The notes under the pieces are model-generated. The model made no database searches. It worked only from the letters and a program-made list of their open reading frames with translations, and was not told where the DNA came from. The translations under genes were made by a program, and so were the position numbers. A DNA stretch of 64,000 nt, from NCBI RefSeq assembly GCF_000801315.1, contig NZ_CP010054.1:620001-684000 (forward strand), read 5' to 3'. Every line of letters begins with the position of its first letter. The first letter of the stretch is position 1. The DNA is from Hymenobacter sp. DG25B. GTDB taxonomy: Bacteria > Bacteroidota > Bacteroidia > Cytophagales > Hymenobacteraceae. This document shows positions 52,856 through 62,987 of this stretch, in pieces.

Positions 52856-54130
52856 TCAGCCCAGCAGGCGTTTGATTTGGGCCGTGGCTTTGGCGGGCTG
52901 GTCCAGCCAGTATTCCGTGAGTAGCGGCGCTATTTCCTGGGTCAGAATCAGGTACAGCCAGGCTTCCGCTTCGCTCACTTTCTGGGGTGGCTGGCAGAAG
53001 TAGCTGTGGCCGATGCGGAAATCAGGCCCCAGGTCGGGGTCGTCGGCAATGGTTTGGTTGAGCTCCGTGAGGCGGACAGTGAGGCGCTGGATAATGGCGG
53101 CCGGCACGCCCTGCCCGGCCAGAAACTCCTGCAGGGGCGGCCCAAACTCCGGCTCCAGATTCACAAAGGCAAACCGCCGCCGCAGGGCGTAGTCCAACGG
53201 CGCCAGAGAACGGTCGGCGGTGTTCATGGTGCCGATGACGTAGAGGTTTTCCGGCACGAAGAAGTGCGGGGCATCAACTGGGGCATAGGGTAGGCGCACG
53301 GCGTGGGCCGGGCCGCGCTTGTCGGCTTCCAGCAAGAGCAGCAGCTCGCCGAAAATACGGCTTACGTTGCCGCGGTTCAGCTCATCAATCAGCAGGAAAT
53401 ACGGCCGGGTGGGGTCCGTGGCAGCCTGGCGGCAGACGTCCGGCAATACCCCGTCCGTGAGGCGGAACGTGCCGGCGGCATCGGGGCGGAAGCCCTGCAC
53501 AAAGTCTTCGTAGCTGTAGCTCGGGTGAAACTGCACCAGCTCCGTGCGGCCGGCATCGGTAGCGCCCAGCAGGAGCCAGGCCAGCCGCTGGGCCAGAAAG
53601 GTTTTGCCGGTGCCGGGCGGGCCCTGCAGCAACAGGTTCTTGCGGCGCTGTAGCGCGGCCAGGGCGGCATCCAGCGCCGCTTCACTGATAAACAGCTCAG
53701 CCAGCGCTTGAGCCCGGGTGTAAGTGGCCGGGGTTTCGTAAGGCGTGGTGGGCTCGGCTGCAACAGCTGCCACCGGAGCATGCGGGGCTTTGCGGGTGGG
53801 GCGGCCGGTGTACAAATCTTCCAGCTGCTCCTGTTCGGCCACGTCGCTGTCCAGCGGGGAGTTGGCCAGGGTAGGGCGCTTGGCGGCAATGGTAAAATCT
53901 AGCTGCTCCAGCAGGCGGTTGGTGGCCGCGCCGCTGGGCAGGGGCCACACGGCTTTGGGCTGCTGGGTAGCCAGGCGGTAGGCCAGCTGCGCCACGGCCC
54001 GGGGCGGGTAGCGTCGGCCACGGTACACCAGGTCATACACTGTGCTGGGTGGCAGGCGCTGGCCTTCGCGCTCAATCTGCCGGAGCGCGCGCAGAATGTG
54101 TTGGCGGGTGAGGGGAAACAGGTCGGGCAT
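52856..54130 (-). CDS. mcrB: McrB-like AAA+ GTPase restriction subunit
   Basis: A 424-aa AAA+ protein of the McrB family, the GTP-driven translocating subunit of a modification-dependent restriction system. Walker A GPPGTGKT (170-177), Walker B FLLIDELNRGN (245-254), and MNTADRS (302-308), the McrB-specific loop, are present. The N-terminal ~150 residues do not resemble the usual DUF3578 base-reading domain. Residues 1-55 (LTRQHILRALRQIEREGQRLP, YDLVYRGRRYPPRAVAQLAYRLA) look like the ScoMcrA-type head domain seen in some restriction ATPases, followed by a disordered Pro/Ala linker. Target modification is unknown. Confidence 0.88.
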   Translation of the reverse strand: MPDLFPLTRQHILRALRQIEREGQRLPPSTVYDLVYRGRRYPPRAVAQLAYRLATQQPKAVWPLPSGAATNRLLEQLDFTIAAKRPTLANSPLDSDVAEQEQLEDLYTGRPTRKAPHAPVAAVAAEPTTPYETPATYTRAQALAELFISEAALDAALAALQRRKNLLLQGPPGTGKTFLAQRLAWLLLGATDAGRTELVQFHPSYSYEDFVQGFRPDAAGTFRLTDGVLPDVCRQAATDPTRPYFLLIDELNRGNVSRIFGELLLLLEADKRGPAHAVRLPYAPVDAPHFFVPENLYVIGTMNTADRSLAPLDYALRRRFAFVNLEPEFGPPLQEFLAGQGVPAAIIQRLTVRLTELNQTIADDPDLGPDFRIGHSYFCQPPQKVSEAEAWLYLILTQEIAPLLTEYWLDQPAKATAQIKRLLG

Positions 54131-54513
54131 TCGGCTAAATGTACGCGCTTAGGCAACGCAAAGGAAGAAACCACGGTCCAGCGTACGGAAGTGCTTTCCA
54201 AAAGCTGGGTCTCGAGAAAGTTAATATATTTCATATAGTACCTTGCTTTGCATTGTACCGACTTATATATTTGACGCATCTAATATGAATTAGAGCTGTT
54301 CAGGGTTGGCAGGGAAAATAAGCTGCCAGGCCATCTCAGCAAAATTCAGTGGCGTGGTGGATTTCTCTAATTAGAATATCCCACTACTTTTATGCAGTTT
54401 TTAAGGCTCTCGGTGCTGGCTATTGCCTCAGTTTTTATTTAGCCAACTGCTCGGCAGACTACGCAAGCCGGTTGATTTCCTCGTCTATTCTCCCTTCCCT
54501 TTTCTGCTTTCCT
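54131..54513. other. Gene-free region with promoter and operator-like site
   Basis: This 383-bp region holds a good Bacteroidota promoter (see 54238-54273) but its first plausible gene is the aminopeptidase at 54514, about 230 bp further on. In between, a 16-codon frame at 54392-54442 (MQFLRLSVLAIASVFI) looks like the start of a signal peptide that then stops, possibly a remnant of a lost gene. No repeat family or RNA gene was recognised. Confidence 0.5.
54238..54273 (+). promoter_or_regulatory. Promoter with overlapping imperfect palindrome
   Basis: TATATTTG at 54266-54273 is a full -7 match, with CTTG (54242-54245) 20 bp upstream as the -33. The -33 lies inside a 21-bp imperfect palindrome (54238-54258): arms GTACCTTGC and GCATTGTAC with 7 of 9 symmetric positions. 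The GTAC...TGC layout recalls operators of PadR-type repressors; no padR gene is nearby. Confidence 0.5.
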
Positions 54514-56997
54514 ATGAGAAAAACCTTTACCGCCGCGGCCTGCCTGCTAAGCGCTATGGCCATGGCGCAAACGCCGGACGCTCCGGCGTCGGCCCCGCAA
54601 CTGCCCTACCACGCCTCGGCTACCAAAAGCAACGACCTGGTACACACTAAGCTCGATGTGCGCTTTGACTATGCCAAGCGCTACCTCTACGGCAAGGAAT
54701 GGGTAACGCTGAAGCCCCACGCCTACGCCACCGACTCGCTGCGTCTCGATGCCAAAGGTATGGATATCAAAACCGTAGCACTGATGAACGGCGACCAGCA
54801 GCAACCGCTGAAGTTTACTTACGCCGATAGCAGCAACCTGCGCATCTACCTGGGTAAAACCATGGCGCCCGGTACCAGCTACACGGTTTATATTGAGTAC
54901 ACCGCCAAGCCCGACGAGCTAAAGGTAAAGGGTAGCGAGGCCATTTCGGATGCCAAAGGCCTGTATTTCATCAACCCCGACAGCGCCGTGAAGGGCAAGC
55001 CCGTGCAGATCTGGACCCAGGGTGAGACGGAAGCTTCCTCAGCCTGGTTTCCCACCATCGACCGGCCCAACCAGAAAACTACCCAGGAAATCAGCATGAC
55101 GGTGCCCAGCAAGTACGTTACGCTGAGCAACGGTGCGCTGGTGAGCCAGAAGCCCGCCGGCCCTGGCCTGCGCACCGATACCTGGAAAATGGACCTGCCC
55201 CACTCCCCGTATCTGTTTATGATGGCCGTGGGCGACTTCAAAATCTACAAAGACACCTGGCGCGGCAAAGAGGTAAGCTACTACCTGGAGCCCAAGTATG
55301 CGCCCTACGCCAAGCAGATTTTCGGCAACACGCCTGATATGCTGGAGTTCTTCTCCACCCGCCTGGGCGTAGAGTATCCCTGGAATAAATACGCCCAGAT
55401 TGTGGTGCGCGACTACGTGAGCGGCGCCATGGAAAACACCTCGGCCACCCTGCACGGCGAGTTTGTGCAGATGACCGACAAAGAGCTGCTGGACCGCGAA
55501 TACCAGAACGAATCCGTAATTGCCCACGAGCTGTTTCACCAGTGGTTTGGCGACTACGTAACGGCCGAAAGCTGGAGCAACCTGACTGTGAACGAGTCGA
55601 TGGCTGACTTCTCCGAAGGCCTCTACGCCGAGCATAAGTACGGCGCCGATGCCGGCGACTCGCATAACCACCGCAACCTGCGCAACTACCTGCGCAGCCC
55701 CCAGGATGCCATGAAGCAGCTGGTGCGCTTCCACTATGCCGACAAGGAAGACATGTTTGACCTGGTGAGCTACCAGAAAGGCGGTGCCATTCTGGACATG
55801 CTGCGCACCTACCTCGGGGACGACGTATTCTTTGCCGGCCTGCAGAAATACCTGAAGGATAATGCCCTGGGCAACGGTGAGGCCCACCAGATGCGCCTGG
55901 CCATGGAAGCCGTTTCGGGCAAAGACCTGAACTGGTTCTACAACCAGTGGTACTACGGCACCGGCCACCCCGTGGTAACCATTGATTATGCCTGGGACGC
56001 CGCCAAAAAAGTGCAGTCCGTTACCGTAAAGCAGACCCAGCCGGGCCAGATCTTCCAGCTGCCTTTCGCCATTGATTATTGGGTGAATGGCAAGCCCCAG
56101 CGTCAGCGCGTAATGATGACCGAGGCCACCCAAACCTTCAGCATGCCGCTGGCCGCCAAGCCCATGCTGGTGGATGTGGACGCCGAAAAGACCCTGGTAT
56201 GGCAGCAGACGGATAACAAGCCCCTCACGGAGTATGTGTACCAGTACGCCCACGCGCCGCTCTACGTAGCCCGCCGCGAAGCTCTGCTGGCCGCCGACGC
56301 CAAGCAAACCACCGATGCCGCCGCCCGCACCCTGCTGCTGGCCGGCCTGAATGACAAGTTCAACAACCTGCGCATGGTAGCTGCCGAGCGCCTGAAACTG
56401 GAAGACAAAGCCGTAGCCAAAGCGGCAGCCCCGGCTCTGCGTAAGCGCGCTGGTATGGAGAAAGATCCGCACGCCCTGGCCACTATGCTCACAGCGCTGG
56501 CTAAGCTGAAGGATAAGAAAGACGAGAAGCTATTCACCAAGCAGTTGAACACCAGCGAGTCATACGTGGTGCAGGCAGCGGCGCTACAGGCTCTGGCTAC
56601 CGTAAACCCCAAAGCAGCCCTGAGCAAGGCCCAGGCTTTGGAAAACACCGATCAGTCGGCTATCAGCCAGGCTGTGGTAGGGGTTTATGCCCAAAGCGGT
56701 GGCCTGGCTCAGTGGAACTACGTGCGCGACAAGTTCGATGCCGCTAATGCCAACGGTAGGTTTGCCTACTTCGAAGGCATGGGCACTATGCTGGCCCGCC
56801 TCGAGGACCCAAAAGCTTTTGCCGAAGATGTAGACCGTCTGAAAGAGCTGGCTGTGAAGTACAAAAAGTACGGCGCCGATCAGCCGGTTATGGGTATGAT
56901 TCAGGCCGCCGTAAAGGAGCAGGCCGGCAAGCCGAATGCCGCCGCCAATCAGGCAGTAGCTGAAAAGGCCATTGCTGAGATTCAGGCTGCCAAGTAA
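54514..56997 (+). CDS. M1-family metallo-aminopeptidase, exported
   Basis: An 827-aa M1 peptidase with signal peptide MRKTFTAAACLLSAMAMAQ, so it acts in the periplasm or outside. The catalytic set is complete: GAMEN at 304-308 (substrate N-terminus binding), H338-E339-x2-H342 and E361 as zinc ligands. A beta-rich N-terminal domain (about 35-240) and a C-terminal helical/HEAT-like region (about 600-827; repeated KAAALQALATVNPKAALSKA-type helices) complete the architecture. It removes N-terminal residues from peptides. The open frame upstream to 54349 is not used because it would hide the signal peptide. Confidence 0.93.
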   Translation: MRKTFTAAACLLSAMAMAQTPDAPASAPQLPYHASATKSNDLVHTKLDVRFDYAKRYLYGKEWVTLKPHAYATDSLRLDAKGMDIKTVALMNGDQQQPLKFTYADSSNLRIYLGKTMAPGTSYTVYIEYTAKPDELKVKGSEAISDAKGLYFINPDSAVKGKPVQIWTQGETEASSAWFPTIDRPNQKTTQEISMTVPSKYVTLSNGALVSQKPAGPGLRTDTWKMDLPHSPYLFMMAVGDFKIYKDTWRGKEVSYYLEPKYAPYAKQIFGNTPDMLEFFSTRLGVEYPWNKYAQIVVRDYVSGAMENTSATLHGEFVQMTDKELLDREYQNESVIAHELFHQWFGDYVTAESWSNLTVNESMADFSEGLYAEHKYGADAGDSHNHRNLRNYLRSPQDAMKQLVRFHYADKEDMFDLVSYQKGGAILDMLRTYLGDDVFFAGLQKYLKDNALGNGEAHQMRLAMEAVSGKDLNWFYNQWYYGTGHPVVTIDYAWDAAKKVQSVTVKQTQPGQIFQLPFAIDYWVNGKPQRQRVMMTEATQTFSMPLAAKPMLVDVDAEKTLVWQQTDNKPLTEYVYQYAHAPLYVARREALLAADAKQTTDAAARTLLLAGLNDKFNNLRMVAAERLKLEDKAVAKAAAPALRKRAGMEKDPHALATMLTALAKLKDKKDEKLFTKQLNTSESYVVQAAALQALATVNPKAALSKAQALENTDQSAISQAVVGVYAQSGGLAQWNYVRDKFDAANANGRFAYFEGMGTMLARLEDPKAFAEDVDRLKELAVKYKKYGADQPVMGMIQAAVKEQAGKPNAAANQAVAEKAIAEIQAAK

Positions 56998-57029
56998 GGC
57001 GCTGAGCTTTCAGGTAATCAGATAAAGTA

Positions 57030-57074
57030 AAAACAGCGGCCGTTCTGACGTAAGTCGGAGCGGCCGCTGTTTTT
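57030..57074 (+). terminator. Terminator of the aminopeptidase gene
   Basis: Stem AAAACAGCGGCCG / CGGCCGCTGTTTT with a 19-nt loop, followed by T. Confidence 0.85.
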
Positions 57075-57084
57075 ATAATAAACT

Positions 57085-57128
57085 AAAAGCTAGTTCCCCG
57101 CCTTAGCTAAGGCGGGGAACTAGCTTTT
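57085..57128. terminator. 44-bp perfect palindrome, terminator of the activator gene
   Basis: A perfect palindrome running AAAAGCTAGTTCCCCGCC, TTAGCTAA, GGCGGGGAACTAGCTTTT. It follows the stop of the sigma-54 activator (minus strand) and ends in T-runs on both strands. No other copy was noticed in the window. Confidence 0.8.
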
Positions 57129-57152
57129 TTAGCTTTAATCTTAGCTCTGCTG

Positions 57153-59258
<2,106 letters not shown>

Positions 59259-59275
59259 AGATGGGGGCTTTAATC

Positions 59276-59319
59276 CTCAAATATCAGGAAGATGGATATA
59301 GGGATTCCTGATATTTGAG
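59276..59319. promoter_or_regulatory. Perfect 15-bp inverted repeat, likely enhancer/operator
   Basis: CTCAAATATCAGGAA, 14 bp, TTCCTGATATTTGAG: a perfect inverted repeat. It lies 18 bp upstream of the activator start codon and about 110 bp upstream of the -24/-12-like site, which is typical for upstream binding sites of sigma-54 activators. No U-tract follows, so it is not a terminator. Confidence 0.75.
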
Positions 59320-59430
59320 AAAAACAGACTATGGTATGCTTTGTTCAGAATTACATTAAAATAAAATTAAAGTGGCCTTAGAGTGTATCAGACGCATTTT
59401 TCAGCGTGAAATTCTAGTATGAACCTCCTC

Positions 59431-59445
59431 TGGCACATAGTTGGG
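59431..59445 (+). promoter_or_regulatory. Candidate sigma-54 promoter of the tolC operon
   Basis: TGGCAC at 59431-59436 is a perfect -24 half. The -12 half is poorer: with the required 10 bp between GG and GC, positions 44-45 are GG (TGGG) instead of GC. The site ends 31 bp before the tolC ATG at 59477, giving a plausible start point. Conclusion rests on location beside the activator and the -24 match. Confidence 0.45.
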
Positions 59446-59476
59446 TACATGGCCAGCACACACAAGCTGATTGACC

Positions 59477-60802
59477 ATGCTTTCCCGATCTTCACTCGCT
59501 GTTCCGCTTTTTGCTTTTGGGCTGATGCTGGCTGGCAGCGCACAGGCTCAACAAGGGCCTGTTTTGTCTGATTCTCTAACGCTGGACGGTACCATCCGCT
59601 CGGTGCTGGATGCTAACCCGGCTATTACCTCCCTGGAAGAAGAAGTAAATGCCGCTACCAGCCGCGTGCAGCAAACCCGCGGCGGCTTCCTGCCCCAGGT
59701 AACTGGCACGGCTACTTACACCCGCATCGACCCGGTAGTAAAGCTGCAGCTGGCGCCGGATGCGCCGGAATTCCAGCTGGCCCCCAACAATAACTACGAT
59801 GCCCACATTACCCTGCAATACGGGCTGCTGGACTTCGGTAAAAAGGAAGCCTCTTATAATCTGGCGGAAAGCCGTCGGCTGACCGCGCAGGACCAGATTG
59901 CCGTTACGCGCCGCGACCTGGCTTATGCCGCCGCTCAAGCTTACTATAATATCCTGTTTGTGCGCGAAAGCATTAAGGTGCAGGACCAGCAGATTGCTTC
60001 CCTGCGCCAGCATGAGCGCGAGATGGAAAAGCGCGTGGAAGGCGGCGTGAGCACCAAATTTGATGTAACCACCACCCAGGTGCGCATTACGCAGGCCGAA
60101 AACGTGAAGATTGACCTCCAGAACCAGCTGCGCAACCAGCAGGTACAGCTGGCCCGCCTGCTGCACAAGCCGGAATACGTGGAGGTGCCCGTGCGCGGCA
60201 CGCTGGCCTTCCAGCCGCAGGCCGTAGACGTGGAAGCGGCGCTGACCAAAGCCACCGAAACCCGCCCCGAAATTAAAATGGCCCGCGACGCCGAAAACAC
60301 CGCGGCCATGAACCTGAAGTTTATTGAGCGCAGCAACAAACCCGTGCTGGGCGTGGGCGCGCAGTTGGGCGCCAAAAACGGCTATCTGCCCAACCTGGAC
60401 CGGATTCGCCCCAACTCCGTGGGCGTGGTGCAGCTCTCCGTGCCGATTTACGATGGCAACAAAAACAAAAACCAACGGGTAGAGGCACAGGCCAGCATCC
60501 GCGGGGCCCAGGCCCGCACGCAGGATGCCCAGGAGCAGGTGCGCGCTGATGTCCGCCAGGCCGCCAACAACCTGCAGGCCAGCACCGCGCGCTACAACAA
60601 TGCCGTGGTGCAGATCAACCAGGCCAGTGATGCCCTGACCCGCGCCAAAGCCCGCTACCGCTATGATGTAGGCACCAACCTGGACGTGCTGGACGCGGAA
60701 ACCTCCCTGGCCCAGGCCCGGCTGGCCCGCCTGCAGGCTATTTACAACTATACCCAGGGCCAGTACCAACTGAAGCGCGCTACCGGCGAGCAAATCTGGT
60801 AA
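59477..60802 (+). CDS. tolC: TolC-family outer-membrane efflux protein
   Basis: A 441-aa TolC-type channel protein with signal peptide MLSRSSLAVPLFAFGLMLAGSAQAQ. Two repeated helical halves follow, each with the long coiled-coil pattern (LEEEVNAATSRVQQTRGGFLPQV; YRYDVGTNLDVLDAETSLAQARLARLQAIYNYTQGQYQLKRATGE). It would form the outer-membrane trimer of a tripartite pump with the EmrA- and EmrB-like proteins encoded downstream. The ATG at 59477 is used; a TTG two codons earlier is also open. Confidence 0.93.
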   Translation: MLSRSSLAVPLFAFGLMLAGSAQAQQGPVLSDSLTLDGTIRSVLDANPAITSLEEEVNAATSRVQQTRGGFLPQVTGTATYTRIDPVVKLQLAPDAPEFQLAPNNNYDAHITLQYGLLDFGKKEASYNLAESRRLTAQDQIAVTRRDLAYAAAQAYYNILFVRESIKVQDQQIASLRQHEREMEKRVEGGVSTKFDVTTTQVRITQAENVKIDLQNQLRNQQVQLARLLHKPEYVEVPVRGTLAFQPQAVDVEAALTKATETRPEIKMARDAENTAAMNLKFIERSNKPVLGVGAQLGAKNGYLPNLDRIRPNSVGVVQLSVPIYDGNKNKNQRVEAQASIRGAQARTQDAQEQVRADVRQAANNLQASTARYNNAVVQINQASDALTRAKARYRYDVGTNLDVLDAETSLAQARLARLQAIYNYTQGQYQLKRATGEQIW

Positions 60803-60830
60803 ATCCACTCCCTGACCACACCCCACGCGC

Positions 60831-61265
60831 ATGAACCTGTCGCTGATTCTTTGCCCGCTTGATTTCTCGGCTGTGTCTACGCCGCTGGTTGCTTACGCGG
60901 CGGCGCTGGCAGCCGGTACCGGGGCCGAGCTGCACCTGCTGCATGTGCTGGAGCCCCAGCCCTCGCTAACAGTACCGGCCACTGGCCCCGACGCAGCTAA
61001 CCGGCAGCTGGCTTTCTACCGCACCCAGGCCGAGCAGGCCGGCGCGCGGGTAAGTACCGGGCTGCTGCAGGGCGAAGCCGCCGTAGAAATTGTGGCCGAA
61101 GCCCAAACCCGCCACGCCGACCTGATTGTTATCGGGACGCACGGGCAGACCGGGCTCACGCGCTTTCTGGTGGGCAGCACAGCCGAGGCCGTAGTACGCA
61201 AGGCTGCCTGTGCCACTTTGCTGGTGAAGGCGCGCCCCGCCAATGAATACCGCCAGTCGGCGTAG
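60831..61265 (+). CDS. Universal stress protein (UspA family)
   Basis: A 144-aa single-domain Usp with the ATP-binding motif G-x2-G-x9-G-S intact (GTHGQTGLTRFLVGS, near 103-117), so it belongs to the nucleotide-binding group. The N-terminal ILCPLDFSAVSTPLVAYAAALA is standard. It sits 28 bp after tolC and 90 bp before emrA on the same strand, an unusual place for a Usp. It may tie efflux to energy or stress state. Confidence 0.93.
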   Translation: MNLSLILCPLDFSAVSTPLVAYAAALAAGTGAELHLLHVLEPQPSLTVPATGPDAANRQLAFYRTQAEQAGARVSTGLLQGEAAVEIVAEAQTRHADLIVIGTHGQTGLTRFLVGSTAEAVVRKAACATLLVKARPANEYRQSA

Positions 61266-61355
61266 CTTTTTTGAGGGAAGAACCCACCTACGTGCCCGGC
61301 GCTTCCCGCCTGCTTACTTCTTTTTGTCAACACATCCTCTCCAATATTTTTTGCC

Positions 61356-62474
61356 ATGGCAACCCCCGTTCATCAAGAGCCAGTTGTAGCCGCTGCTTCG
61401 CAACCCGTTGGCCCGCCGCCGTATGATGCTGCCGTAGAAGAGCAGCCGGCCGGCCGCTCCAAGCGTCCTTTTATTATGGCCATTATGGCCCTAATTCTGC
61501 TGGTAGGCGCCTACTTTGGCTGGCAGCGCTACCAGTTTGGTCAGCATCATGAAGAAACCGACGACGCCCAGGTAGAAGGCGACGTGTATCCCATTTTGCC
61601 CCGCGTGGGTGGCCCGGTGCTGGAAGTGAAAGTGCAGGACAACCAGATGGTGAAAGCCGGCGACGTGCTCATCACCCTGGACCCCGCCGATTATCAGCAG
61701 CGCGTTAACTCGGCGGAGGCGGCCCTGGCCGCGGCTCAGGCCAACGTAACGGCAGCCCGGGCGGCCGTAGGTACGGCCCAGGCCAATGTCAGCTCCGCGC
61801 AGTCGGCCATTGGGGTGAGCGATGCTACCCGCGCCAAGCTGGAGAAGGACCTGAAGCGCAGCCAGTTTCTGCGCAAGGAAGACATCATTCCGCAGAGCGA
61901 GCTGGATGCCGTGCAGGCTAACCTGAAATCGAGCAGCGCCCAGCGGGCCACGGCCACCAACCAGGTGAGCGTAGCCCGCCAGCAGGTAGAAGCCGCCCAG
62001 CAGCAGGTAGCTGTGGCGCAAGCCATTGTAAAGCAGCGCCAAGCCGACCTCGACAACGCTTTGCTGCAGCTGAGCTACACTACTATTAAGGCGCCCGGCA
62101 ACGGCATTGTGAGCAAGAAAAGCGTGCAGCCCGGCCAGGTAGTACAGCCCGGCCAGCAGCTGATGGGCCTGGTAGCCAGCGAGAAAACCTGGGTGGTTGC
62201 CAACTTCAAGGAAACCCAGTTGACCCACATGAAAGTAGGCCAGCCCGTGGAAGTGGAAGTAGATGCTTATCCCAACCAGGAGTTCAAAGGCCACATTGAG
62301 TCCCTCTCGGCGGCTACCGGCGCACGCTTTGCCCTGCTGCCTCCCGATAACGCCTCCGGCAACTTTGTAAAAGTAACCCAGCGCGTACCCGTAAAAATCG
62401 TGCTGGATAAAGTAGACCCTGAGCACCCGCTGCGCGCCGGCATGAGCGTGACGGCCACGGTAGAGGTCAGGTAG
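61356..62474 (+). CDS. emrA: EmrA-like membrane fusion protein
   Basis: A 372-aa HlyD-family adaptor. One N-terminal transmembrane helix (about 33-52, PFIMAIMALILLVGAYFGW), then a lipoyl/barrel-sandwich half (VEGDVYPILPRVGGPVLEVKVQDNQMVKAGDVLITLDP), a long coiled coil (about 105-210, Ala/Gln-rich), the second lipoyl half (IKAPGNGIVSKKSVQPGQVVQPGQQLMGL) and the beta-barrel domain with HPLRAGMSVTATVEVR at the end. It bridges the inner-membrane EmrB-like transporter to TolC. A 500-bp insertion separates it from emrB. Confidence 0.93.
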   Translation: MATPVHQEPVVAAASQPVGPPPYDAAVEEQPAGRSKRPFIMAIMALILLVGAYFGWQRYQFGQHHEETDDAQVEGDVYPILPRVGGPVLEVKVQDNQMVKAGDVLITLDPADYQQRVNSAEAALAAAQANVTAARAAVGTAQANVSSAQSAIGVSDATRAKLEKDLKRSQFLRKEDIIPQSELDAVQANLKSSSAQRATATNQVSVARQQVEAAQQQVAVAQAIVKQRQADLDNALLQLSYTTIKAPGNGIVSKKSVQPGQVVQPGQQLMGLVASEKTWVVANFKETQLTHMKVGQPVEVEVDAYPNQEFKGHIESLSAATGARFALLPPDNASGNFVKVTQRVPVKIVLDKVDPEHPLRAGMSVTATVEVR

Positions 62475-62475
62475 C

Positions 62476-62982
62476 GAAATTGTGAAGGGTGAAGTTGTGA
62501 AGTAAAGTAGCGTCCCCTTTTACGATTTGGCCTTTGCCTTCTTTCTAATGCTGGCCAGAATGGATACAATCTCCTTGTACTCCTGCTCTAAATTGGCTAA
62601 CCGGGCTTTGCTGAAGATATTGGCATCACCGAGAAGCTCGAGCCAGAAGAGCGTTTCATCGGCTTCTTCTACACCAATGCAGAGCTTGGCATACCATTCC
62701 GCCGAAGAGCGCCCCCGGCAGGCTGCCCTAAAATTAGCGGCTACGGAGGTGGAAGCACGCAGAAGCTGCTTGCCCAAAACTGATGCTTCGCCAGTGCGGG
62801 GCAACTGCTGAAAAAGGCGGATTATCCGCAGCGCAGCTTGCTTTGTCCGTCTGCGCATATCCTCATTAAAGGATAACTGGTCAGGCAAAAGAAGCTCTTC
62901 ATTCATACCAACTAGTGTGGGGTTGTGCAGGTGGCTATCAAGTTACTGTAGCCATTTCACAACTTCACCATTTCACAACTTC
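62476..62982. repeat. Repeat family F flanking the four-helix-bundle gene
   Basis: Two inverted copies of a word-like repeat flank the gene at 62520-62906. Left copy 62476-62502 reads GAAATTGTGAAGGG then TGAAGTTGTGAAG. Right copy 62955-62982 is its near reverse complement (TTTCACAACTTCACC then ATTTCACAACTTC). The left copy begins two bases after the emrA stop codon and the right copy ends five bases before the emrB ATG. Confidence 0.8.
62520..62906 (-). CDS. Four-helix-bundle protein (S23/IVP, Avd-like family)
   Basis: A 128-aa helical protein of the family first noticed as proteins encoded in 23S rRNA intervening sequences (PF05635/TIGR02436), with relatives such as the Avd accessory protein of diversity-generating retroelements. 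Diagnostic stretch: LPRTGEASVLGKQLLRASTSVAANFRAACRGRSSAEWYAKLCIGVEEADET, and WLELLGDANI. It is transcribed against the efflux operon and is bracketed by inverted repeats, like a cassette inserted between emrA and emrB. No reverse transcriptase, transposase or rRNA is adjacent. The cellular role is unknown. Confidence 0.9.
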   Translation of the reverse strand: MNEELLLPDQLSFNEDMRRRTKQAALRIIRLFQQLPRTGEASVLGKQLLRASTSVAANFRAACRGRSSAEWYAKLCIGVEEADETLFWLELLGDANIFSKARLANLEQEYKEIVSILASIRKKAKAKS

Positions 62983-62987
62983 GCCGC

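Noticed and set aside
55039..56472. A 477-codon minus-strand frame inside the aminopeptidase gene
   Set aside because: Antisense shadow; the plus strand has the GAMEN and HExxH motifs of M1 peptidases.
62520..62906. Part of a diversity-generating retroelement (Avd-like gene)
   Set aside because: No reverse transcriptase, template repeat or variable-repeat gene is seen within reach in the window.
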